Source of the DNA: Cylindrotheca closterium
Taxonomy: Eukaryota > Bacillariophyta > Bacillariophyceae > Bacillariales > Bacillariaceae
Direction: 5' to 3'
Length of the DNA: 64,000 nt
NCBI GenBank assembly: GCA_933822405.4
Contig: CAKOGP040001335.1
Location: 62,001 to 126,000, forward strand
Of the stretch, positions 1-9,879 are shown piece after piece. A program made the position numbers and the translations under genes. The notes beneath the pieces were generated by a model. It was not told the origin of the DNA and did not search any database. It was given only the letters and a program-made list of their open reading frames with translations. Every line of letters starts with the position of its first letter. Within the stretch, counting starts at the first letter, position 1.

Positions 1-2
1 AC

Positions 3-887
3 CAACGAATATTGACTAAGCTTCTTTCTGTGTGCCTTTTCCATCAACTGCCGGCTCCAATTGTTTGCGAAGTTTTGAAGGAATATGATGTCCGGAATGA
101 AAAAAGCAGTAACAACAATGATGTCACTAACGTAGAGGAAGAGGATTGTTTTCGAACTTGTCTGCAAGCCCTGAAAGAAGACGGATGGAGAGCAATTGCT
201 TTCCCCGAAGGCATGCGAGTTCAGGTGCGACCCGGCCAAGTATGCTCAGCTTGGAAGGATGATTTACCATCGCGAAAAGTCACTCCAGAAATGGCGGTTG
301 CCTTGTTGGAGAAGGCGCACGTTGCCAACAATCCTCCACCGCCCACATCCCTACCTTCTGACACTGATACTTCTACACGGCAAACAGATACACCCATTAA
401 AAAATACAAACTTGTGGGTCCCTCCTTCCCCAGAGACAGGGTGACGCTTGCAAGCAAAATCAAAACCCGGATCACCACGATACTTTCCAAAGTGCGATCC
501 AAAACGCAAAAGCTGACCGAGAAACTCAATCAGGCGGGAAGAGCTGGTTTCCTGGCCTATGGTTTCTTGAATTTCGCACTCTACGCGGGTGGTACTCTTC
601 TCCAATGGCATCATATTTCGATTTCTGGACCACCCACAATATCCAGCCAATTACAAAAGTTGGGGAAAGCCTTGGGTACGGTCTACGTGGGTTCTCAAGT
701 GACCAAACTACCCCGCATTGCTCTTGCCGTGGCCTTGGCACCCGTAGGCAATCGATCCCTGGATTGGTTGCACGAGAAGCTAGGTGTATCCGAAGGGACA
801 GCCTTTGGAATTTTGACTGCTGCCTTGATTGGGTCGTTTTTGGCTGTGGTCGGGATTTTGATAGTTGGATCGGCTCTCTTGGAGTAA
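3..887 (+). CDS. Membrane protein with C-terminal hydrophobic domain, 5' truncated by window edge
   Basis: The reading frame is open from the first bases and has no ATG before the conserved part, so the true start lies upstream of the window or in an upstream exon. About 290 codons are visible and stop at TAA 885-887. The N-terminal half is hydrophilic with a Pro/Thr-rich stretch (residues ~105-130). A basic amphipathic segment (residues ~150-175) follows. The last ~110 residues hold about three hydrophobic segments around AGRAGFLAYGFLNFALY, GSQVTKLPRIALAVALAP and the C-terminal FGILTAALIGSFLAVVGI. The layout resembles a plant and algal family of uncharacterised small membrane proteins with a similar G-GFLAYG and GSQVTK-PR core; that link is from memory and is only a suggestion. 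No catalytic motif is visible. It converges with the minus-strand WD40 gene that ends at 1051. Confidence 0.7.
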   Translation, partial: QRILTKLLSVCLFHQLPAPIVCEVLKEYDVRNEKSSNNNDVTNVEEEDCFRTCLQALKEDGWRAIAFPEGMRVQVRPGQVCSAWKDDLPSRKVTPEMAVALLEKAHVANNPPPPTSLPSDTDTSTRQTDTPIKKYKLVGPSFPRDRVTLASKIKTRITTILSKVRSKTQKLTEKLNQAGRAGFLAYGFLNFALYAGGTLLQWHHISISGPPTISSQLQKLGKALGTVYVGSQVTKLPRIALAVALAPVGNRSLDWLHEKLGVSEGTAFGILTAALIGSFLAVVGILIVGSALLE

Positions 888-1050
888 CAAGGAGGATCAT
901 AGAGGCCATGATGATTATCCCCCCTCAATCACAATGATGTCGAGCGCATCGCCATAGATACACCCTTTCCCTCATATTCTAGACTAGTACATTTACGCAC
1001 ACACCATGCTACTTGCAAAATGAACTAAAAGTAGCTTTGATTTGTCCAAC

Positions 1051-3129
1051 TTAACGCCATAAAAACAAGTCTCCATCGATTGATCCCCCCATTATGCTCG
1101 TTCCGCTGTAGTTCATTGCCAAACAAGAGAGTTGCGTGGACAGCCCATGTCGATCTTTGATCACTGGCGTGAATTTTACCCCGGCTCTATCGTTGGCCTC
1201 TGCTTCTGCTGCATGTGACTGACCAAGATGGGATCGTTTGGTTCCACTCGTGCTTCGAGCTGTTGATGAATGTCGTTGGTCCAACAAATTGTAGACTTGC
1301 AACGAATCCCCCGTACCGCTAGCAGTACTGCACACCATGGCATGCTGCGAAGGGGCAACTGCCATGAAGCCCGAAGTCGTTTGACCATGAGAAATAGTTC
1401 TGGTGATTTCCCCATGCGCCAGTTCCAAGAGATGGTATTGTAGACCGGAGGAATGCGAATCAGTAGTCACAAGCACTTGAGAGTGCCTTGATGCACTGTT
1501 GCAAGATTTCGACGCTTGTATGTTGAGAACAGCAGACTCCAAGTTACGATTTTGCTTTGGTTTTGCTGCTTGCCCGATGGAAAATATTCGACCGGGAGAC
1601 CCACCTAGGACGCTATCTTGTGGAAAAGAAGGGACGACTGCCATGGAGCTCAAGGGTTGTCGCTGAGCTCGAAGCATTCGCAAATCCCACAACTGAATCC
1701 GAGAACTTGCTTTGGCAGTGGGTTTCTTATGCAGTCTACCATTGGACAAGCATTCCACCACCGACGACGAGGATGGACCATTCAAGGAAGAGCTATTCGC
1801 AGTCCACGTCACATGAGATGTGGCTAAACAGAATTCTGAAACAAAGGCGCAAGATGTTACATGATCTTGGGCTGTCGTCTGTGATGAAAACCGACCAAAG
1901 GATGAATCAATTACGACTGTAGGCTTTTGTCGGCTGTCCCAGAGTGAAAAGCAATCATGCTCGGCATCAACATGAGCTGCCAACACGGAAGAAGGATGCG
2001 ACTCCCAAAAGTCCCACAGGGCGGTGTTCGCATGGGCGGGAGCAGATTCATTTAGTTGAAAGGATACTGGAGTGGTTACTCGTGGCTTGTTCTGATCCCA
2101 TCCATAGACTTGTCGAAAGTTGTGTGCGTCTAAAAAGTTGCGACCATTGCTCTTCAAGAGTTGTTGTAGCGACAATTGCGGATTGCTCCAGTCTCGGTGA
2201 TATTTCCTTCTGGATCCTGCAACGGTGATTGCTTGCAATTGCGGAAATAAAGACGTATGATAGGACAGAGTCGTACTTGGTGGCGTCACTTTCGAGCGGT
2301 TTCTCCTTGTATTGTTCAAAGCTGATGGTTCAGAAATTGCCATCGTTGCTTTCATCCGTTCGGTATCAACAATACAGTAGTTTCCATTGGGCATTCCCAC
2401 TGCAAACCGATTGCCTTGGTCCAAGGATTGAAGCTTGAGTGCCGAAGACGTATCTGTAGACTGGTTTGGTTGACTTCCCCCAGCACCTACAATTTGCAAT
2501 TCTTGCAGCAAGGCTGTGCCAAGCAGTTTGCTATTGTTCCCACTGGGGAAGACAGGAACCCTAACAACATCCATCTTGCCGGATACGTCGGCTGCCAGCA
2601 CTCGATCATGATCATTCAAAAAGATGCAACTAGCATACATCTGAGATCCAGAATAGTCTTCTTTCTTTCGATAGATGGCATGACTGCCATCTTGATAACA
2701 GTCTTTTTTGGTTGCCTTCTGCTGATCAAATTCCATCAGTTTCTTGTGTGCCAAGGATAACGCCAACCTATTTCGCCGTGTTCTCCGTTGCCGTTGTTGC
2801 GACTGACTCTCATAGCTACCAAGCCGATCCATTTGAAGGAATATCGTTTCAGCATCGGTGATTTCCTCGTCCACCAGATGGTGGCATGCAAGGAATCTGG
2901 AGTGGCATGTGGGTTTCCGTCTTTGATTCGAAGAATATATAGAAGGTGTTGTGGCCACAGGAAAAGTCACTGAAGCCACCATGGGACATCTCTCTCGTTG
3001 TAACAGTTTGTGCCCCTCTTCATTCGTTTCCAGTTTTCGCTTGTTTCGATTTCGATGTTGCCGCTTTGCTGGCGGAGTCCGTCCTGTGAAATCATGTCGC
3101 TGATTGCGAAAGGTTTCCCAAAGACTCAT
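1051..3129 (-). CDS. WD40-repeat protein
   Basis: Intronless frame of 692 aa starting MSLWETF. The N-terminus (residues 1-60) is very basic (KRQHRNRNKRK) and could act as a nuclear or nucleolar signal. Degenerate WD40 blades can be seen as FSLWDSRQKP, IQLWDLRMLR and the C-terminal DGDLFLWR, with a region in between (residues ~160-690) that plausibly folds as one propeller. The last blade ends at the very C-terminus, as is usual when N- and C-terminal strands close the ring. WD40 proteins are scaffolds. DCAF4-type CUL4 adaptors have a similar overall plan, but I see no diagnostic motif and give no symbol. The gene diverges from the secreted-protein gene at 3458 across a 328-nt gap. Confidence 0.75.
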   Translation of the reverse strand: MSLWETFRNQRHDFTGRTPPAKRQHRNRNKRKLETNEEGHKLLQRERCPMVASVTFPVATTPSIYSSNQRRKPTCHSRFLACHHLVDEEITDAETIFLQMDRLGSYESQSQQRQRRTRRNRLALSLAHKKLMEFDQQKATKKDCYQDGSHAIYRKKEDYSGSQMYASCIFLNDHDRVLAADVSGKMDVVRVPVFPSGNNSKLLGTALLQELQIVGAGGSQPNQSTDTSSALKLQSLDQGNRFAVGMPNGNYCIVDTERMKATMAISEPSALNNTRRNRSKVTPPSTTLSYHTSLFPQLQAITVAGSRRKYHRDWSNPQLSLQQLLKSNGRNFLDAHNFRQVYGWDQNKPRVTTPVSFQLNESAPAHANTALWDFWESHPSSVLAAHVDAEHDCFSLWDSRQKPTVVIDSSFGRFSSQTTAQDHVTSCAFVSEFCLATSHVTWTANSSSLNGPSSSSVVECLSNGRLHKKPTAKASSRIQLWDLRMLRAQRQPLSSMAVVPSFPQDSVLGGSPGRIFSIGQAAKPKQNRNLESAVLNIQASKSCNSASRHSQVLVTTDSHSSGLQYHLLELAHGEITRTISHGQTTSGFMAVAPSQHAMVCSTASGTGDSLQVYNLLDQRHSSTARSTSGTKRSHLGQSHAAEAEANDRAGVKFTPVIKDRHGLSTQLSCLAMNYSGTSIMGGSIDGDLFLWR

Positions 3130-3457
3130 CGCAGAAGTAGCATTTTTTGCGGCCTAATATATGCTGTGGAATATCTCGATGCTTCTTTTGTTTACGGTAA
3201 CCTTGTATGTACAGTAGATGGTCGGAAACAACGAAGAAATCGCGAGTTAAGGTTGATGTGTAGGATTGTCCTTCTGATTGATTGATTGATTCGTTTTGAG
3301 ACTGGTTACGAAAAAATTATAGCGCGAATCAGTTGCGCACAAATCTGCGCGATATTCATTTTTATCATTACTCGTACTCGTATCCTGCATTTTCCTGTGC
3401 CCTTCCAGTCATTACACCACTCACAATTTCTAAAATCCGAGGAGAAGCATTAGAATC
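3130..3457. other. Intergenic region between divergent genes
   Basis: Shared upstream region of the WD40 gene (minus) and the Gly-rich secreted-protein gene (plus). It contains a short (GATT)n run near 3279-3294 and no supported gene. No clear TATA box or operator was recognised. Confidence 0.5.
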
Positions 3458-4067
3458 ATGATCACAAGGGCATCTACTTTCTTAACTCTTTATATCCTCT
3501 CACTCGGCGCTTATGCCGACATCTGCCCATTCCGATAAGGACAAGGACAATGCCATCGCGATTGTTGATGCTAATTTCGCCTGCTGCGAAATGACCATTG
3601 TGGCAGCCATGTGCTGATGGTTCAGCAGAATCTACCACAATGACTTTGACGTGCGGGTAAGTGTTCGCTCTCTTTGTTTCACTGATGAACTCGATAAGAC
3701 CTCCAATGTCACTGCTACTGCTTCTTTTTACCAATTAGAATCACACTTTCCTTTCGGATTGGTTCGATGGCGGGGATGGCTTGACCGTCGATGGTTCTTC
3801 CTCTCGCAGTGAGTCGCATGGATACAAAAAGAACTTGTAATTCGACATATCTGATTCTTCGCTTGACACATCAGCCTTTCTTTACGAGGCGCAGTTGGAA
3901 TTGTGATCGGTAGTGTCAGTGGAGCGAGGCGCAATGGTGGAGGCCGCAGCAATATTGGACGTGGCAATGGTGGCGATGGTGGCGATGGTGGCGATGGGGG
4001 CAATGGTTACAATGGAGGAGGAGGAAACGGCGGAAATCGAGGGGCTCGTGGTGGTCTCCGCGGATAA
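3458..4067 (+). pseudogene. Secreted Gly-rich protein gene, spliced, apparently broken by a frame change and an in-frame TGA
   Basis: ATG 3458 opens a textbook signal peptide (MITRASTFLTLYILSLGAYA, then D) but this frame stops at TAA 3536-3538. The +1 frame, usable from ATG 3513, continues with protein-like sequence (DKDKDNAIAIVDANF, then ACCEMTIVAAMC), meets TGA 3615-3617, and carries on as WFSRIYHNDFDVR to a consensus donor GTAAGT at 3657. Exon 2 is 3739-3808 (NHTFLSDWFDGGDGLTVDG) and ends at donor GTGAGT. Exon 3 is 3889-4067, a GAVGIVIGSVSG-like start followed by an Asn/Gly-rich, Arg-containing tail ending at TAA 4065-4067. Phases agree across both introns (82 and 80 nt). The exons therefore look real, while the first exon carries two disruptions. 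It could be a pseudogene, a sequencing error, or recoding at TGA. I do not recognise the protein family. Confidence 0.45.
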
Positions 4068-4590
4068 ATGCGGAAGAGTAGTACTCCTGCAGGGCTTTTT
4101 CGTTGCTTACTCGCTCCTCCCTTTCCAAAACTATGATCTAGATGAATCGGATCAAAGAATCAATAGACTCCTACCTCAATTTGTAAAACTTTCTCAATCC
4201 TAAATATAACAAAGCACGCTCTAGAGTAGTGTGGCGGCAACCCTTTTGCCGGCTACAGTACGAGTAGCAGTACCAACTATACCGGTAGTACTGGTATGTA
4301 TCGTAGCATTTTTTGGCAAATCGAGGGGGAAAGCAAAAATAGGGGCGAAAAACACGTGCATAAAAATAACCTCAAAATGACGTCACACATCAAAATCATC
4401 TCCATTCAAACTTCTGCTGGTGTCGATTGTTCCAGAATTTCAACAACTCAAGAGATAGTTCATAGAGCTAGATATAAAAAGGTCCGACAAACCTTGTAGA
4501 AATTATTTAGGAACGATCCTTGGAACCAGGCGATAGAAACGTACACGAAACAAGAGAAGCACGACAGACAAAATCCAAAAGCAACATAGT
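4068..4590. other. Intergenic region upstream of the SLC10A7-like gene
   Basis: About 520 nt without a supported gene. It contains one TACCGGTA element near 4275 inside a run of short GTAC/GTACT words, and a perfect TGACGTCA palindrome at 4378-4385 (listed separately). Confidence 0.5.
4378..4385. promoter_or_regulatory. CRE-like palindrome TGACGTCA
   Basis: A perfect 8-bp cAMP-response-type element lies 206 bp upstream of ATG 4591. Such bZIP-binding elements control CO2/cAMP-responsive promoters in the diatom Phaeodactylum. A function here is inference from sequence and position only. Confidence 0.35.
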
Positions 4591-5922
4591 ATGACGGAAC
4601 ATAATGAACAAGCCGCTAGTATTGAGCAAGGCGAACCAAATACAGCGCTCCAAACCGAGAAATCGAAACCGTCAGAAAAAGCACAGCAAGAAGAAGAAGA
4701 AGATGTTAGCGGATGCCCCAAACTCTGGAATGCTTTCGTGAAATTCTATTTCAAGAATGAATTCATAATGCAAGTAGTCATTGCAATTCTTTTGGCTCGG
4801 GCATACCCTCCACTTGGAGCTGACTACCTTCAACCTCAGATTACTGCTACCTGGATCTGTGTTGTCTTTATTTTCATCTTGGCGGGACTTGGTCTCAAGA
4901 CGGAAGAATTCAAAAAGGCATTCCAACGATTCTCTTTCAACGCGTCGGTCCAAGTCTTTAATTTTGGGGTCGTGTCATCGTTGGTATTTGGTATCAGCCG
5001 GGGCTTGGTATCGCTCGATGTTATTCCCCAGGCCCTCGCCGATGGCATGGTAGTCTGCGCCTCTTTGCCATTGACCATTAATATGTGTTTGGTTTTGACC
5101 AAATCGGCAGGCGGTGACGAAGCCTCAGCCATTTTCAATGCTGCCTTTGGCAACATGCTTGGAGTTTTTCTCAGTCCCATCTTGATCTTAGCCTATTTGG
5201 GAGTTTCAGGAGATGTGGACTTGTTCAGTGTCTTTTACAAGCTCGCGCTGAGAGTAGTCCTACCTGTGTCCATTGGTCAAGTCTTGCAAAAGTGCTCCCC
5301 AAAGGTTGTTGCTTTTGTCAAGGAATACAAGCCGCGTTTCAAAAAGGCTCAGCAACTGGCCTTAGTTTTTATTGTTTATACTGTCTTCTGCCGAACCTTT
5401 TCGAAAGACGACGACGATGTCAAGGTCGGCGACATTTTCATCATGATTGCAATTCAATTCTGCTTATTGTGTCTCGTCATGGCCCTCTCGTGGGTCTACT
5501 TGAAGGCCCTCTTCCCAAAAGAACCAACCTTGCGGGTGATGGGACTCTTTGGATGTACTCACAAGACTGTGGCCATGGGAGTACCGCTCATCAATGCCAT
5601 CTACGAAAGCGACATCAACGTTGGTTTGTACACCTTACCACTCCTGATTTGGCACCCTATGCAACTCGTGCTCGGTAGCTACTTGTCACCCCGTCTAGCA
5701 GAGTGGGTAGAGAACGAAAAGGCTCGATTGGAACAAGAAGGTGGACAAGGAGGTGATGCGGCGGAAAGGGATGAAGAGGGAGTGAAGGAACCCAGCCAAG
5801 GTGACACAAAGAATGATGCACTAGGATCCACAGCGGCTAACTTCTCCAACGGCAAAGGCAAGAATACTGGCAAGGATCCGTCTGTGGATGCTAAGGAGTA
5901 CGACGAATCATCCGAGTGCTAA
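4591..5922 (+). CDS. SLC10A7-like bile acid:sodium symporter family transporter
   Basis: 443 aa, intronless. A hydrophilic N-terminus (residues 1-50) leads into about nine to ten hydrophobic segments between residues ~53 and ~375, opening with [20 protein letters not shown] and including [15 protein letters not shown]. The central block [19 protein letters not shown], then [19 protein letters not shown], matches the SBF/SLC10A7 family pattern, where a polar discontinuous helix lines the substrate site. The tail (residues ~385-443) is acidic and Glu/Gly-rich and probably cytosolic. SLC10A7-type proteins in animals and yeast influence cellular calcium and glycosylation; bacterial and plant relatives are less defined. 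The substrate here is unknown. ATG 4591 is the first in frame and fits the family N-terminus. A CRE-like site lies upstream. Confidence 0.88.
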   Translation: MTEHNEQAASIEQGEPNTALQTEKSKPSEKAQQEEEEDVSGCPKLWNAFVKFYFKNEFIMQVVIAILLARAYPPLGADYLQPQITATWICVVFIFILAGLGLKTEEFKKAFQRFSFNASVQVFNFGVVSSLVFGISRGLVSLDVIPQALADGMVVCASLPLTINMCLVLTKSAGGDEASAIFNAAFGNMLGVFLSPILILAYLGVSGDVDLFSVFYKLALRVVLPVSIGQVLQKCSPKVVAFVKEYKPRFKKAQQLALVFIVYTVFCRTFSKDDDDVKVGDIFIMIAIQFCLLCLVMALSWVYLKALFPKEPTLRVMGLFGCTHKTVAMGVPLINAIYESDINVGLYTLPLLIWHPMQLVLGSYLSPRLAEWVENEKARLEQEGGQGGDAAERDEEGVKEPSQGDTKNDALGSTAANFSNGKGKNTGKDPSVDAKEYDESSEC

Positions 5923-6698
5923 ATAGGGAAACATGGTACTGCAATGTACCGGTACAAATCTATAGACGCAACCATGCATGCGACTAGTTAGAATATCAAT
6001 ACAGTATTGCACTTTTGACTATGGCGTTTTAGACTATTGCAATGATTCATTCTCTAAACAGACAAGAATATGCAAAAGGCATATATTGCACACTGCGTTT
6101 CTCGCACTGCACACAGTTTGAGAATTGGGATGCATTTCAAGGAAGGAACTCGTACTGGTACGAGTTCAGAGTACGGTACAAGGTACCGGTACCTTGGTTG
6201 CAGTTGAAATAAGCTCTTGACCTTTTCCGCCTCCAACAGTAATACGCCAAGAGTTTTATCGTACCTACCGGTACACCAGTGGTATTGTATTTTATGATCA
6301 ATAGTGTATACATCATTTTGAGGGCTTTTTTAATTTCCACCGTTTACAGCGGGGAATCTGAAAGCTAGTGCGACTGTGAGAATGAGAGAGTGGACCTTTC
6401 TTCGGAATTTGAATAAAAGAAACCATAATTAGAAGTGTATCGTTCAAGACTACATGAACCCGGTGAGAACTTTAGTTTGCTCGTAATACATAAGTCCTAA
6501 ACGTCATTTTATCTAACGACTTCTATAATTGCTACTGTTGCATAAATGACCTAGTCCTATTGATAAAAATATGATAATTAGGAAAGTCGTGATGTAAATT
6601 TGAGATCTACTGTTTTTTCTCAAGTAAAATTCTTGTCAGTGTCCTCAGGGAAAGGTAATCGTTGTACCAAAGCAATTACAGATTACATTACGTGTCCA
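5923..6698. other. Intergenic region with clustered GTAC/TACCGGTA words
   Basis: Gap of about 780 nt with no supported gene. TACCGGTA occurs at about 5947, 6184 and 6266, and the 6145-6195 stretch is built of overlapping GGTAC, TACGAG and CTCGTA words that form imperfect palindromes. The remainder is AT-rich. Confidence 0.5.
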
Positions 6699-7517
6699 AT
6701 GAATAGAGGTGGCTGCAATTCATCAACGTTGCCGATGGCCCCCTTACATCAAAGGCAAATACAGGTTGCAATGCCTGTGCATCCCGCTTCTATACCGACG
6801 ATGGTAAAACGCAAGAGTAAAGCCGTTTCCTTTGCATCGTCACCATCGCAAGTTCTGCAACTACCAGAAACAGAAGAAACCGAACTGCGATCGAAATGGT
6901 ATAGCAGGCAAGAGTATGCAGGTTTCAAGGCAGCGATTATAAACAGTGTAAACGCTGTGGGTCCCACTACTGCTGGAGGGGAGAGCGTCTGTTCCAGGGG
7001 AATCGAGTTCATGACCAAGGCTGGGCTTGCATACAGAAAGCAAACCAAGCTCAAGGTATTAGCAGCAGTATGGAATTGCCAAGTCCGTCAGTGGAACGAA
7101 CAAAACAGAATATATGATCCAGTATCAATCGCTTTGGCTTGTCAACAAGAGACCTTACAGTGTACATATATGGCGTGTACCTTGGGGCAATTGGATCAGC
7201 AAGCAGCCATCGAAGAGTATCAAAGAACGATGCTCTTCCCTAGTCAGACCAATCAAACCAACCAAGCGAACAGCTACAATGTGGGAGTTTTGCTGAACCA
7301 ATCCAACAGCTGTATCGGGGGGGACTTACAGAAGGAGCCTTCTGAACAATCACGGGTCTTCCTACAAACCAGCAACAACAGTGGCGGAGAACTTCAAAAG
7401 TGCCCTGCAAAGCCTGTTGTTACCTTGGCTGGAAAGCGCGCACTCAAGTTTTCGCTCGACGGATCATCACATGGGCTGCGGTCTCCGACCAAGCGACTGA
7501 ATGTAACGGCTGCTTAA
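6699..7517 (+). CDS. RGLE/QW family protein, divergent member
   Basis: 272 aa from ATG 6699 (MNRGGCNSS). The frame is open further 5' (to TAG 6579) but has no earlier ATG. The core holds SKWYSRQEYAGFK (residues ~65-77), SRGIEFM, YRKQ and AAVWNCQVRQWNEQ, followed by an Ala-rich segment. The same ordered words (WYS..E, RG-E, a V...Q.RQW block, then Ala-rich helix) occur in the tandem genes at 26280 and 28800, so I place it in the same family as a distant dispersed member. I recall such proteins as abundant in diatoms and without a known function. The C-terminus is Asn/Gln/Ser-rich with a basic ending (KRALKFSLDG, SPTKRLNVTAA) that could be nuclear. The family link is my alignment by eye. Confidence 0.65.
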   Translation: MNRGGCNSSTLPMAPLHQRQIQVAMPVHPASIPTMVKRKSKAVSFASSPSQVLQLPETEETELRSKWYSRQEYAGFKAAIINSVNAVGPTTAGGESVCSRGIEFMTKAGLAYRKQTKLKVLAAVWNCQVRQWNEQNRIYDPVSIALACQQETLQCTYMACTLGQLDQQAAIEEYQRTMLFPSQTNQTNQANSYNVGVLLNQSNSCIGGDLQKEPSEQSRVFLQTSNNSGGELQKCPAKPVVTLAGKRALKFSLDGSSHGLRSPTKRLNVTAA

Positions 7518-7777
7518 TTTTGAATGAAAGGGACGTTTAGTTCTACTTAGTTTTTATGCATATTGGGAATTTATTTGGGGTGAATCATGCTTGTTCTATG
7601 AAACTTCATACGGGCATTTGTAACAATAGCATGGATTGTAACATAATAAGACTGGAATAGGACCGTACAAACTTATGAAGAACTGTTGTATGATTCACAT
7701 GAAATTGCTAAGGTTAAATTGTGCATTCATGTCCCTGCACAGCAGTGATTAGTAGAGTCGAAGAAATAGTTTATTAT

Positions 7778-8988
7778 TTAAATCTGCAACCGCTTGGCCT
7801 TTTGGAGGTTTACCAATCGCAAGCCTCGCTTCATAGCAATGTCGTCCAAAGATTCGTGTGTTTGCAACGCTTTGTAAGTGGCTCGGCAGACATTGTAATG
7901 GTTGCGGCTACCATGCGCCTTGGCCACAACATTGGTGATTCCCATGAATTTCAAAATTTCGCAGCACAGAGGATTTCCTCGCAATCCATTGTCAGTCGCT
8001 CTCAAGTAGACCTTACACGAGTTCTGTCGCCCCGTCAAGTCTCTTGTCAGACCTCGGTTGCGATAGCGATCAACAAAGAAAATGTTGCGCTTGGCCATTC
8101 TCGAGGCAATGGCAACAGCATCTTCGGGTTCAAAGGACTTCCCAATACCAAAACCGCCACAGCCTTTAAGATTTCCGCCGACGACTAGAGCCCGGTAGGA
8201 TTCGATACGACCACCTCTCCACATCTTACAGACACGATCGGTTCGAATCAGCAGCTCTCCCCTGCAAGTTCATTGAACCAGAAACCGTTAGACATTACGA
8301 CATACTCGAGCCAATTGCAATACAAATAAGCTAGCTAGCTAGATAGATACCATTCGCCATGTGCAAGTTGATTTTGCGGGACTGCCGTGGCACCCGTGTT
8401 TTGCTCCTCCTCAAGATCTTCCAAAGTGATTGGTTCGGTATGCGGAAGGTCCATATCTCGCAATCGCTCCTCTTCTACAAGTCTATCGATTTCTTGGATC
8501 AGGGCAAGTCTTTCTTGTTCATCGGGTGTTTCCGCGGCAAGGATTCTTCTCTCTGCAACCAAGTCTTCTGTGGAACCAGGAGCGCTTGTGAAATAATCCA
8601 TCATCTTCAGTTGTGCCTCAATGTCAAGCTCGCCGTGCTCCATTTCTCTTCGCTCCATGTTTAAAGCACCACCTGCCAAGTGTCCAAATTCAGCAATCAG
8701 TTCTTCCGCAGTGTATTCATCACCCTCATCTACGACGTCAGTGACCTTAATGTTCGAAAAGTCGATAGACGGTCTAGGGGGAGTGGAAATATCGTTCGGA
8801 TCCTTCTTTCCCTTTGACCTTTGCTTGGGATGTGGCTTCTTCACGGCTGCTTTGCCAGCAGCGTTGTAGTTCTTTCCCGGTCGACGTTTCGGTCGGAATT
8901 TGTTAGCATTGCTAAAATTGCGAAGGCTCGAAACGCACTCTGTCGTAGCAGACTTTCGCGTAGCTAAGAGAGCAAAACGAGAAATCAT
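7778..8988 (-). CDS. MRPS5: Mitochondrial small-subunit ribosomal protein uS5m
   Basis: Two exons: 8988-8351 and 8261-7778, joined over an 89-nt intron (donor GTATCT at 8350, acceptor TTGCAG ending at 8262). The join is in phase (TG|G = Trp) and gives 373 aa. The N-terminus MISRFALLATRKSATT... RNFSN is a typical mitochondrial presequence. The middle is a charged extension rich in Glu/Asp (residues ~75-210). The C-terminal exon carries the S5 fold: RVCKMWRGGRIESYRALVVG, then GGFGIGKSFEPEDAVAIASR, and the later RATDNGLRGNPLCCEILKF and GITNVVAKAHGSRN. uS5 sits at the decoding side of the small subunit and helps translational accuracy. Start 8988 is the first ATG and begins the presequence. Three TTGACTC words lie just upstream. 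Confidence 0.9.
8262..8350 (-). other. Intron of the uS5m gene
   Basis: An 89-nt GT-AG intron inferred from donor GTATCT and acceptor TTGCAG. Removing it fuses the presequence/acidic half to the S5 domain in frame. It contains a CTAGCTAGCTAG run near 8330-8342. Confidence 0.8.
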
Positions 8989-9092
8989 GCTTCCAAATGG
9001 GATATCACCACTGTCAATCTCTTCTTGATTATGATGGTAAACGAGCTGACGATGGCCACAAGCAGGAGGAACCGCAGTACAGACTCGATAGG

Positions 9093-9193
9093 TTGACTCG
9101 GTCGATTGCTATGTGCCGCGCGCCACAGTCGATGTGTTTGACTCAGTCGATTGTTTCCATGTGTACACGTGTACTCAATTGACCGTTTGACTC
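9093..9193. promoter_or_regulatory. Repeated TTGACTC elements upstream of uS5m
   Basis: TTGACTCGGTCGATTG (9093-9108) and TTGACTCAGTCGATTG (9138-9153) differ by one base. A third TTGACTC (9187-9193) runs into ATATAAAAG. All lie about 100-205 bp upstream of ATG 8988. They look like repeated transcription factor sites (TGACTC is an AP-1/GCN4-like half-site). The function is inferred. Confidence 0.35.
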
Positions 9194-9431
9194 ATATAAA
9201 AGTGATGTTTTTTTATAGAACACGAGGTCAAAGAATGCATACAGTTTGATGTTTTGAAAAATGATGTCAATCGCACTCCCAATAGCAAGAATGACTGTAA
9301 CGTAAAAGGATAAAGAAAAGGCTGCTAGTGCGTTTCACATTTTGTTTACGTGTATCTCTATGGAGGCCGATATGTTCGGCATCGTAGTCTATTGTAGCAT
9401 GATCATGATTGATCATTGGCTGCTGCCTAAT

Positions 9432-9879
9432 CTATAGTAGCTTCATCATTTCCTCGACAGCAATTGAGGAGGTTTGTCCACCGTGTTCACGAAAGATTAC
9501 TTCCAAATCATTCAAGGATATTTGATCGTTCTTGTGAATATTTTGAATGACTCGAATCATTCCGTTTTGATCAACAAAGCCTTCGGTTTGTGCCTCTTGA
9601 AGAAGTTGCTTCTTGACACGTGATGGCAATTCTTGAGTGCAGCTGAAGATCGAGGAGCGAAGGTACCATTTCACTGTCAGACGCGCTATACAGAGTGATG
9701 CTTTCATAAAATGCTCTTCGCACTTACTTTTCTCTGCGATAGTCTTCTAATACTGTTCGAAGCTTCTTTACTGCAGCAATACCTTGTGATGACAGGTTGC
9801 GTCTGCCAACGGAAGGGACGATGCTGGTCTTCAAAAGAAGCGTTTGACTGGTGCGTGTGAGGAGGAATCTGGCGGACAT
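9432..9879 (-). CDS. Small mitochondrial protein of unknown function
   Basis: Two exons: 9879-9728 and 9642-9432, with an 85-nt intron (donor GTAAGT, acceptor CTTCAG). The phase matches (AA|C = Asn) and gives 120 aa. The N-terminus MSARFLLTRTSQTLLLKTSI, then VPSVGRRNLSS, is rich in Arg/Ser/Leu without acids and looks like a mitochondrial presequence with cleavage near RRNLSS. The mature part (residues ~33-120) is helical and charged (AVKKLRTVLEDYRREN, SRVKKQLLQEAQTEGFVDQN, SLNDLEVIFREHGGQ). I do not recognise the family. The second half has a loose EF-hand-like rhythm but no intact calcium loop. An ATG 99 nt further upstream is in frame, but the presequence begins cleanly at 9879. Confidence 0.6.

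Noticed and set aside
1557..2760. Several + strand frames within the WD40 gene
   Set aside because: Antisense shadows of the long intronless minus-strand gene.
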